Part shown: in pieces, positions 7,573 through 12,849 of the stretch
How positions within the stretch are numbered: position 1 is the first letter of the stretch
Layout of the letters: the number at the start of each line of letters is the position of its first letter
Origin: an uncultured Ruminococcus sp.
Lineage (GTDB): Bacteria > Bacillota > Clostridia > Oscillospirales > Acutalibacteraceae
Reading direction: 5' to 3'
Length of the DNA: 12,849 nucleotides
Assembly (NCBI GenBank): GCA_905234305.1
Contig: CAJOHT010000082.1
Location: 1 to 12,849 of the forward strand
Position numbers and translations under genes: made by a program
Notes under the pieces: model-generated
Told to the model about the DNA's origin: nothing
What the model saw: the letters and a program-made list of their open reading frames with translations, nothing else
The model's database searches: none

Positions 7573-7899
7573 ATGTTAAAGAATATTAAAGCTAAGGATT
7601 TTATTACGATCCCGAATTTACTATCGTTTTTAAGAATAATACTTATAGTACCGTTTGTGTGCTTTTTTCTAAATGAGAATTATATTATGGCGGCAATTAT
7701 CCTGATAATCTCGGGACTTACAGACGCATGCGACGGTTTTATTGCGAGGACGTTTAATCAGATTACGGAGCTTGGGAAAATGCTCGACCCGATTGCCGAT
7801 AAGCTGACTCTTATCGCGATTATGGTTTGTATTACGATTTTCTCGCCGATAGTGCTGCCTGTTATGCTCGTCCTTATTATACGGTTCTCGGCTTGTTAA
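7573..7899 (+). CDS. pgsA: CDP-diacylglycerol-glycerol-3-phosphate 3-phosphatidyltransferase (PgsA-like), N-terminal fragment
   Basis: PgsA transfers a phosphatidyl group from CDP-diacylglycerol to glycerol-3-phosphate, the committed step to phosphatidylglycerol. The fragment contains the complete CDP-alcohol phosphotransferase motif: D51, D54, G55, A58, R59, G68, D72 and D76, with exact D-x2-DG-x2-AR-x8-G-x3-D-x3-D spacing. The start IPNLLSFLRIILIVPF is typical of the family. Membrane helices lie at about 15-32, 37-50 and 78-103. After residue ~103 (LVLII) the frame degrades to RFSAC and stops at 7899. The remaining helices are in another frame (next entry). Other family members use other alcohols, but PGP synthase fits best. 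Its ribosome-binding site is TGAGGT just upstream. Confidence 0.82.
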   Translation: MLKNIKAKDFITIPNLLSFLRIILIVPFVCFFLNENYIMAAIILIISGLTDACDGFIARTFNQITELGKMLDPIADKLTLIAIMVCITIFSPIVLPVMLVLIIRFSAC

Positions 7900-8143
7900 G
7901 ACAGGTATAGCGCCTCCTGCCGCTAAATGGTACGGCAAGGTCGGAACCTTCGTGTTCTATGTTGTAGTATGTTTGATTGTATTCTTAAAGGCGGCGTTTA
8001 ATTACGAGAATGATATTCTCTCGGTAGTTTTGCTTTCAATCAGCTGCGCTATTATGGTTTTCGCGCTTATAAAGTATGCTTTTGTATATATTTCGTTATT
8101 AAAAAAAGCCGATTTAAATAAGGAATCGGAGGTAAAGGAGTAA
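7880..8143 (+). pseudogene. pgsA: PgsA-like C-terminal remnant in a shifted frame
   Basis: From 7880 the shifted frame reads YGSRLVKTGIAPPAAKWYGK and then VGTFVFYVVV, followed by two more hydrophobic segments and a charged tail ending at 8141-8143. The K-x-G-x2-PP-x-AKWYGK segment followed by a helix is the usual third quarter of Clostridial PgsA-like proteins. Between the LVLII of the first fragment and YGSRLV here, roughly six residues (family form: K-E then a short hydrophobic run) appear to be missing. The frame change requires a loss of 3n+2 nt, so about 20 nt is the best fit. Restored length would be close to 196 residues, normal for the family. Confidence 0.78.
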
Positions 8144-8146
8144 TTT

Positions 8147-9754
8147 ATGATTTGCAGTAAATGTGGAAAACGCCCTGCGGTTGTTTTTGTTTCGAACAAT
8201 ACGCAGGAAGCCCCGACAAAGGGGTATTGCCTTTCCTGCGCTAAGGAAATGGGAATAAAGCCCGTCGAGGATTTAATCAATAAAATGGGACTTTCAGACG
8301 AGGATTTAGAAAACGTTCAGGAGCAGATGGATTCCCTGATGGGTGACGAAGGTATGAAGAGCCTTATGGAAAACCTCAGTGTTGATAATCTTGCCGAGCA
8401 GATGGAGAAGTTTGAGGAGCAGACTGAAGATAACGGAGATTTTACTCCAGGAGGCGCTCCCGCTTTCCCGTTTTTTAACAATCTTTTCGGTGGCTCCGAT
8501 ACTAAGCAGTCGGGCGAGGGTAAAGAGAGAAAAGAGAGAAGAAAGAACCGTAAGACCGATAAAAAGAGAAAACATCTTAATCTCTACTGCGAGAACCTTA
8601 CCGCAAAGGCTTCGGAAGGTCGTATTGATAATATTGTCGGACGCGATAAGGAAATTGAGCGCGTTATTCAGATACTTTCGCGCCGTACAAAGAATAATCC
8701 CTGTCTTATAGGCGAGCCTGGTGTAGGTAAGACGGCTATCGCCGAGGGCTTGGCGCTGAGGATCGCCTCGGGCAACGTACCGCTTAGACTTGCCGATAAG
8801 GAAATTTATCTGCTCGATTTAACATCCTTAGTTGCGGGTACTCAGTTCAGAGGACAGTTTGAGAGCCGTATCAAGGGACTTACTCAGGAAATAAAGGAAG
8901 CGGGTAATATTATCCTCTTTATCGACGAGGTACATAATCTTGTCGGAGCGGGCGATACCAGCGAGGGTACTATGAACGCCGCCAATATCTTAAAGCCCGC
9001 GCTTTCACGCGGAGAGGTACAGGTTATCGGCGCGACGACCTTTAACGAATACCGTAAGCATATTGAGAAAGACAGTGCGCTTGAGAGGCGTTTTCAGCCT
9101 GTTAAGGTAGGGGAGCCGTCGATAGCCGACACGATTGACGTTATTAAAGGCGTTAAGGGATATTACGAGGCTCACCACAGGGTGCGTGTTGATGATGATA
9201 TCGTACGTAAAACAGTAATTCTTTCCGAGCGCTATATCAACGACAGATTCCTTCCTGATAAGGCGATAGACCTGCTTGACGAAAGCTGCGCCTGCGCCGC
9301 GCTTCGTAATAAGGAGATGGAGAAATACGACCGCCTTATGCTTTCTAAGAAGCGCTTAAGCGCTCAGATGGAGGAAATCGAGTCCGCTGAGGAAATTAAT
9401 TACGAGCAGCTTGCCGACGTGCGTTCTAAAATCGCGAGAACCGATTCGGAGCTTGCCTCAATCGATATGGAAAAGGTAAACGCTCCTGTTACCGAGGAAG
9501 ATATAGCTAAGGTTATCGAGCTTTGGACAGGTATTCCCTCAAGCCGTATCCGTGAGAACGAGCTTAGTAAGCTCGCGGATTTAGAGAGTGAGCTTAAGAA
9601 GAGAATTATCGGTCAGGACGAGGCTGTAGAAGCGCTCTCCGCCGCTATAAGAAGAAGCAGGGTGCAGATATCTCCCCGCCGACGTCCAGCGTCATTTATC
9701 TTTGTAGGACCTACGGGTGTGGGTAAAACAGAGCTTGTTAAGGTTCTTTCTTGA
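8147..9754 (+). CDS. clpE: ClpE-type Clp protease ATPase with N-terminal zinc finger, N-terminal fragment (frame-broken in second AAA+ domain)
   Basis: The Clp ATPase unfolds proteins for degradation by ClpP. The N-terminus is a four-cysteine zinc finger (C3, C6, C28, C31), as in ClpE, in place of the Clp_N repeats of ClpC. A predicted helical acidic stretch (40-95), a [15 protein letters not shown] segment (102-116) and a very basic linker (124-143) follow. AAA+ domain 1 has Walker A GEPGVGKT at 189-196, Walker B ILFIDE at 256-261 and arginine-finger R314/R315. A short coiled-coil middle domain lies at about 385-440. Domain 2 begins at about 488 with Walker A GPTGVGKT at 521-528, and the frame ends after TELVKVLS. 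The ATG at 8147 has AAAGGAG 6 bp upstream and lies 3 bp after pgsA. Family members of this type are often annotated simply as Clp ATP-binding subunit. Confidence 0.88.
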   Translation: MICSKCGKRPAVVFVSNNTQEAPTKGYCLSCAKEMGIKPVEDLINKMGLSDEDLENVQEQMDSLMGDEGMKSLMENLSVDNLAEQMEKFEEQTEDNGDFTPGGAPAFPFFNNLFGGSDTKQSGEGKERKERRKNRKTDKKRKHLNLYCENLTAKASEGRIDNIVGRDKEIERVIQILSRRTKNNPCLIGEPGVGKTAIAEGLALRIASGNVPLRLADKEIYLLDLTSLVAGTQFRGQFESRIKGLTQEIKEAGNIILFIDEVHNLVGAGDTSEGTMNAANILKPALSRGEVQVIGATTFNEYRKHIEKDSALERRFQPVKVGEPSIADTIDVIKGVKGYYEAHHRVRVDDDIVRKTVILSERYINDRFLPDKAIDLLDESCACAALRNKEMEKYDRLMLSKKRLSAQMEEIESAEEINYEQLADVRSKIARTDSELASIDMEKVNAPVTEEDIAKVIELWTGIPSSRIRENELSKLADLESELKKRIIGQDEAVEALSAAIRRSRVQISPRRRPASFIFVGPTGVGKTELVKVLS

Positions 9755-10449
9755 TCAGGCTCGATATGTCCGAGTTTATGGAGAAGCATTCAGTCTCAAA
9801 GATTATCGGTTCCCCTCCAGGATATGTAGGTTATGATGAGGCAGGTCAGGTCACTGAGAAGGTGCGCCGTAGTCCGTATTCGGTACTGCTGTTCGACGAG
9901 ATAGAGAAGGCTCATCCAGACGTATTGAATATACTGTTGCAGATACTTGACGAGGGACGTGTTACCGACGCTCAGGGCAGAACTGTAAACTTTGAGAATA
10001 CCGTTATCGTTATGACCTCAAACGCGGGTTCTGAAAAGCGCGAGAACGCTCTTGGATTCGGTAAGCAGGAAGGCGATATGATTCGCGAAAAAGCGATTAA
10101 GGGCTTAAAGGAATTTTTGCGTCCCGAGTTTATCGCGAGGGTTGACGAGGTGCTTGTGTTCAGAAGCCTTAATGACGACGATTATAAAAAAATCGCCGCG
10201 CTTATGCTTGACGAGTATAAGGAACCGCTCGGCGAGAAGGGCATACGCTTTACTTATGACGAAAGCCTCTGCGCTTATGTCGCCGACAAGGCGGCGAGCG
10301 GTACCAGCGGAGCGCGTGATTTACGCAACTTTATCCGTAAGAATATTGAGGATAAGATAACTAACGAGATTATAGCCCGCCGAGATGGTGAAATTGCCGC
10401 CGTTAACGCTTATGTTGATAACGACGAAGTAAAACTTGAGATTATTTAG
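9751..10449 (+). CDS. clpE: ClpE-type Clp protease ATPase, C-terminal fragment (shifted frame)
   Basis: This frame continues the second AAA+ domain: [20 protein letters not shown], the pore-loop region PPGYVGYDE at 22-30, Walker B VLLFDE at 45-50, sensor 1 MTSNAG at 88-93, arginine finger R130 and sensor 2 GAR at 187-189. The LGF tripeptide at 101-103 matches the ClpP-docking loop of Clp ATPases, indicating a protease partner. The formal TTG start at 9751 is an artefact of the frame; no ribosome-binding site is seen. Family alignment (TEL, ~14 residues including FGDE, then IRxDMSE) implies loss of about nine residues plus one nucleotide (about 28 nt) at 9750-9752. The restored protein would have about 776 residues. 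The stop is followed by a terminator. Confidence 0.87.
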   Translation: MIRLDMSEFMEKHSVSKIIGSPPGYVGYDEAGQVTEKVRRSPYSVLLFDEIEKAHPDVLNILLQILDEGRVTDAQGRTVNFENTVIVMTSNAGSEKRENALGFGKQEGDMIREKAIKGLKEFLRPEFIARVDEVLVFRSLNDDDYKKIAALMLDEYKEPLGEKGIRFTYDESLCAYVADKAASGTSGARDLRNFIRKNIEDKITNEIIARRDGEIAAVNAYVDNDEVKLEII

Positions 10450-10466
10450 TTAATACACCGCAATTA

Positions 10467-10496
10467 AAAAGGAGCTTTTTCGGAAGCTCCTTTTAT
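10467..10496 (+). terminator. Rho-independent terminator of the ruvA-clpE run
   Basis: A perfect 11-bp stem, AAAAGGAGCTT (10467-10477) with AAGCTCCTTTT (10484-10494), encloses a 6-nt loop TTTCGG. The T-run forms the descending stem and is followed by ATATCT. It lies 17 bp after the clpE stop and before an independent promoter, so it should close the upstream operon. Confidence 0.85.
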
Positions 10497-10503
10497 ATCT
10501 ATG

Positions 10504-10514
10504 TGCAATTTGCA
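10504..10514. promoter_or_regulatory. Small inverted repeat upstream of the phosphoribosyltransferase promoter
   Basis: TGCAA-T-TTGCA is a perfect 5-bp inverted repeat around one central base. It lies 24 bp upstream of the -35 hexamer, whose own sequence TTGCAA resembles one arm. It could be an accessory protein-binding site, but sites this short arise often by chance. Confidence 0.2.
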
Positions 10515-10538
10515 TAAATATCGGTTGAAATTTTTGGA

Positions 10539-10567
10539 TTGCAACGCTTTGTAATATATTGTACAAT
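10539..10567 (+). promoter_or_regulatory. Sigma-A-type promoter for the phosphoribosyltransferase gene
   Basis: TTGCAA (10539-10544) and TACAAT (10562-10567) are separated by exactly 17 bp, close to the TTGACA/TATAAT consensus. A start site near 10574 would leave a leader of under 20 nt before the ATG at 10591, with GGAGGG at 10580-10585 as ribosome-binding site. Placement just after a terminator supports an independent transcription unit. Confidence 0.7.
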
Positions 10568-10572
10568 ATATT
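10553..10572. promoter_or_regulatory. Perfect 20-bp palindrome overlapping the -10 box, operator candidate
   Basis: AATATATTGTACAATATATT is its own reverse complement over all 20 bases. It covers the whole -10 hexamer (10562-10567) and reaches the probable transcription start. A dimeric repressor binding here would block RNA polymerase. No regulator gene is adjacent, and AT-rich palindromes can be fortuitous, so the operator role is inferred. Confidence 0.5.
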
Positions 10573-10590
10573 TATGAATGGAGGGATACT

Positions 10591-11226
10591 ATGATACAGG
10601 AGCATAAAATCCGAACAAAAAATAAAAACGTATTTCTGAGAGTTAGGCAGGGGCATTTTGCTACAATGCACAGCCATACAAACTACTATATAGATGTCAC
10701 TACCCAGAAAAACCGTCTTTCCGAGGCTAAGGCGGTCGCTAAAGAAATGGTTAAGGCGTACCAGATCAATACTATTGTCGATACTATTCTCTGCCTTGAC
10801 GGAACAGAGGTTATCGGAGCGTTTTTAGCGAATGAGCTTACTCAGGACAACTATATAAACTTGAATGCTCACCAGACTATTTATGTGCTTTCGCCCGAGT
10901 ATATCGGCGGCGGTCAACTTATGTTCCGTGATAATCTTACTCCTATGCTCGCGGGCAAGCACGTGCTTGTACTCGCCGCTTCAGTAACAACAGGTAAGAG
11001 CGCTTTGGCGGCAATCGACGCTATAAAATACTACGGCGGGTTTGTCGAGGGCGTTTCAGCGATTTTCGCTACTGTTGAGGAATGCGACGGCCATCCCGTA
11101 AACTCGATATTCGACCCTAACGACCTTGTGAATTACCAGAGCTATAAGCCTCACCAATGTCCGTTCTGCCAAAGGGGAGAGAAGATTGAGGCTTTAGTTA
11201 ACAGCTACGGGTATTCGGCACTTTGA
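10591..11226 (+). CDS. Orotate phosphoribosyltransferase-like protein (type I PRTase fold)
   Basis: The 211-residue protein has the type I phosphoribosyltransferase layout. The PRPP-loop region VLVLAASVTTGKS is at 125-137 and is followed by a helix and a GG turn (YYGG, 147-150) as in orotate phosphoribosyltransferases. In canonical enzymes two acidic residues precede the V-x-TTG loop and bind the PRPP ribose; here they are AA (129-130). The C-terminus carries HQCPFCQRGEKIEALV with C190 and C193, possibly half of a metal site. I recall similar Clostridial proteins annotated as orotate phosphoribosyltransferase, but pyrimidine synthesis is unproven: no pyr genes are nearby. It could be a nucleotide-binding or regulatory relative. 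It has its own promoter, GGAGGG 5 bp upstream of the ATG, and its own terminator. Confidence 0.78.
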   Translation: MIQEHKIRTKNKNVFLRVRQGHFATMHSHTNYYIDVTTQKNRLSEAKAVAKEMVKAYQINTIVDTILCLDGTEVIGAFLANELTQDNYINLNAHQTIYVLSPEYIGGGQLMFRDNLTPMLAGKHVLVLAASVTTGKSALAAIDAIKYYGGFVEGVSAIFATVEECDGHPVNSIFDPNDLVNYQSYKPHQCPFCQRGEKIEALVNSYGYSAL

Positions 11227-11247
11227 TAGGTAATAAGTAATAGATAA
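11227..11247 (+). repeat. Second 7-nt tandem repeat array directly after a stop codon
   Basis: Three heptads, TAGGTAA, TAAGTAA and TAGATAA, start at the first base after the phosphoribosyltransferase stop (TGA, 11224-11226). GTAATAAGTAATAG (11230-11243) is identical to the copy at 242-255. The array supplies stop triplets in all three frames and runs straight into the terminator stem. Confidence 0.6.
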
Positions 11248-11272
11248 GGAGCTTCCGAGGAAGCTCCTTTTT
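11246..11272 (+). terminator. Rho-independent terminator of the phosphoribosyltransferase gene
   Basis: AAGGAGCTTC (11246-11255) pairs with GAAGCTCCTT (11260-11269) around a CGAG tetraloop, followed by further Ts to 11272. It ends 9 bp before the end of the convergent exporter gene. Read on the - strand the hairpin has a poor U-tail, so it should act mainly in the + direction, though it may also slow transcripts from the right. Confidence 0.85.
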
Positions 11273-11281
11273 CAATAGTTT

Positions 11282-12849
11282 TTATGGTTCATCAATTTCA
11301 ATATTCTTTGGTGTTTTTCTATAGAATATATCATAGAGGATGGGGATAATATACAGCGTCATAAGAGTTGAGTAGAGGAGTCCCACGCTTACGACTATCG
11401 CCATACTTCTCTGCATAGCGTTGCCCGCGTCCTGAGAGAACACCATAACGCTCATAGAGAGGATCGTAGTTAGAGCCGTCATCAGGATAGGTCTCATTCT
11501 CGTTTTACCCGTTTCGATAAGAGCCTCGCGTTTTTTCATGCCGTCTATCCTCAGTCTGTTAGCGTAATCGACAAATACAATACCGTTGTTTACTACCGTT
11601 CCCATAAGTATCATAAAGCCCATTAAAGATATAGCGGAAATATCCATACCGAATATCATAAGTCCTATCATTCCGCCCGTAAAAGCAAGAGGTACAGTGA
11701 AGATGATTATAAACGGGGAGAGGAAGCTCTGGAACTGCGCTACTATAATCAGGTAAATCAGCAGGAACCCGAGCGCTATAGCCTGCGCCATCTGTTTTAG
11801 CATATCGGTTGTCTGAATTGCCGAACCTGCGATTTCAACATCATAGCCTGATGGCGGTGTGTATTTGTCGAGTTTTTTCTGAAGCTCGCGCGAGAGCAGG
11901 GTAGAGTTCGCGTCGTCATCTAATTCGCCTGTTACGGCGAGATAGGTGCGCTGGTTTTCGCGTTTGATATCGTTCATAGAGAGGCTGTCAGAAACTTTCG
12001 CGAATTTTTTGAGCCTGTACTCTTTCTTTACAGTTTTAGCGTTTGCGCCTGTGATTTCCGAAGTGATTTTTGTTTTTAAAATATTTTCGTATGTCAGTTT
12101 GTCGTTTTTCTTTACTATATTTACGTCAACGCTTTTGTCGTTGATTTTCATCGTAATTGCCTTTTGCTCGGTTTTAGCTTTTTCGGCAATCTGAGCGAAA
12201 ATCTGAGCGACGGTGAGTCCGTATTGAGCCGCTTTGTTGCGGTCGATTTTAAGTTTTAGGGCTCGGTCGGCTTCAGTTATTCCGTTCTCGGCTTTCTTAA
12301 CGCCCTTGATACTTTTCATCATTTTAATGACGTCTTCGCTGATATCGATGAGCTTTTCCTGTTCGTCGCCGTAAATGTTTACGGTAAGCCCCGTGTCGGC
12401 TAAGGTTGACATATCGCTCATTCCCGATGAGGAAGCGGAGATTTCTTTGCATTTAATTTTCTTGGTTTTATCGATTATCTCATTCTTGATACGTCTGTAG
12501 TCGTCTGTGTTCTTTATATCGTCGTCAGTTATTATATAGAATGAGAATACCGTATAATTATCGGTAACGCCTGAGCCGACAACGCTTGTGGTAAGGCTCA
12601 TATTTCCGTCGAGACCGCTTACCCTTGAAACACCGTCTATTTTGCTTATTATGTCTAAAACCTTGTCGGCTGTTTTATAGGCTTGCTTTTTTGTAACTCC
12701 GTTCTCCAGAGTCATAGAAACTGAAAGCTGATTGCTTTCCGCTTGGTCGATAGTCGCGATTCCCGTATTAAAGGTTTGAATTACGCATAAAACGAGCAGT
12801 ATAACCGCAGTAAGAAGCGGTATAACCTTATGCTTCAGCGAGAAAGCGA
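11282..12849 (-). CDS. RND-family efflux transporter permease, C-terminal half (5' partial)
   Basis: The frame stays open to the right edge and holds 521 residues. An ATG at 12713-12715 is internal, because upstream codons encode a membrane helix (VIPLLTAVILLVLCVIQ) that in AcrB-type proteins starts the second half. A large extracellular domain with a docking-like segment (TVNIYGDEQEKLIDI) follows. Then comes a membrane bundle: GFLLIYLIIVAQFQSFLSPF, the VVNNGIVFVDYANRLR helix, the RMRPILMTALTTILSM loop and a closing VGLLYSTLMTLYIIPILYD helix. AcrB has a lysine (K940) in the VVNNG helix; asparagine here is the form I associate with Gram-positive SwrC-like members. The likely role is proton-driven export of drugs or amphipathic compounds. 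The N-terminal half, with the main proton-relay aspartates, lies beyond the window. It converges on the phosphoribosyltransferase gene. Confidence 0.87.
   Translation of the reverse strand, partial: AFSLKHKVIPLLTAVILLVLCVIQTFNTGIATIDQAESNQLSVSMTLENGVTKKQAYKTADKVLDIISKIDGVSRVSGLDGNMSLTTSVVGSGVTDNYTVFSFYIITDDDIKNTDDYRRIKNEIIDKTKKIKCKEISASSSGMSDMSTLADTGLTVNIYGDEQEKLIDISEDVIKMMKSIKGVKKAENGITEADRALKLKIDRNKAAQYGLTVAQIFAQIAEKAKTEQKAITMKINDKSVDVNIVKKNDKLTYENILKTKITSEITGANAKTVKKEYRLKKFAKVSDSLSMNDIKRENQRTYLAVTGELDDDANSTLLSRELQKKLDKYTPPSGYDVEIAGSAIQTTDMLKQMAQAIALGFLLIYLIIVAQFQSFLSPFIIIFTVPLAFTGGMIGLMIFGMDISAISLMGFMILMGTVVNNGIVFVDYANRLRIDGMKKREALIETGKTRMRPILMTALTTILSMSVMVFSQDAGNAMQRSMAIVVSVGLLYSTLMTLYIIPILYDIFYRKTPKNIEIDEP

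Noticed and set aside
9741..9760. Programmed -1 frameshift joining the two clpE halves
   Set aside because: The codons GTT CTT TCT TGA do not form a standard slippery heptamer, and a plain -1 shift would still leave about nine conserved residues missing.
1266..10449. Insertion elements, inteins or introns as the cause of the broken genes
   Set aside because: All four junctions lack sequence rather than carrying extra sequence, and no inverted-repeat ends, target duplications or transposase fragments are present.
11282..12715. A complete 477-residue exporter starting at 12715
   Set aside because: Upstream codons stay open to the window edge and encode the membrane helix expected at the start of the C-terminal half, so the ATG is internal.

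Overview
The window reads as chromosomal housekeeping DNA from a low-to-mid GC, Gram-positive anaerobe, most likely a Ruminococcus-like member of the Clostridia (Oscillospirales). The pointers are the solitary ECF transporter energizing module (ecfA1-ecfA2-ecfT) fused to truA, a DUF5711-type membrane protein, a CvpA-like protein, a ClpE-type Clp ATPase with an N-terminal zinc finger, strong GGAGG ribosome-binding sites and a Gram-positive-type RND exporter. No phage, transposon, CRISPR or tRNA/rRNA gene is visible.

Layout. Positions 1-10449 form one dense head-to-tail run on the + strand: the end of ruvA, ruvB, a class I SAM methyltransferase, ecfA1, ecfA2, ecfT, truA, a DUF5711 protein, cvpA, pgsA and clpE. 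Apart from a 156-bp ruvA-ruvB gap, spacing is 16 bp or less, with three consecutive 4-bp ATGA overlaps from ecfA1 to truA. The run ends at a rho-independent terminator (about 10467-10496). A separate transcription unit follows: a promoter overlapped by a perfect 20-bp palindrome, then an orotate-phosphoribosyltransferase-like gene (10591-11226) and its own terminator. Convergent to it, on the - strand, is the C-terminal half of an RND efflux permease that runs off the right edge.

Working together. ruvA and ruvB encode the Holliday-junction branch-migration motor. EcfA1, EcfA2 and EcfT form the shared ATP-driven module of group II ECF vitamin transporters; no substrate-binding S component is present, so it must be encoded elsewhere. 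TruA modifies tRNA, PgsA makes phosphatidylglycerol phosphate, and the Clp ATPase would feed ClpP. These share an apparent operon rather than a pathway.

The most striking result is that four genes (ruvB, cvpA, pgsA, clpE) each carry one reading-frame break while the flanking protein sequence stays family-like on both sides. In ruvB, pgsA and clpE the break looks like the loss of a short multi-base segment (estimated 13, about 20 and about 28 nt), not a simple homopolymer slip. Since pgsA is normally essential, assembly or sequence error is the leading explanation, but the pattern is unusual. Other observations worth attention are phase-locked 7-nt repeats starting at the first base after two different stop codons, a palindromic operator candidate on the promoter's -10 box, a phosphoribosyltransferase lacking the usual acidic pair in its PRPP loop, and two terminators with the same stem. 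I see no clearly new multi-gene system here.
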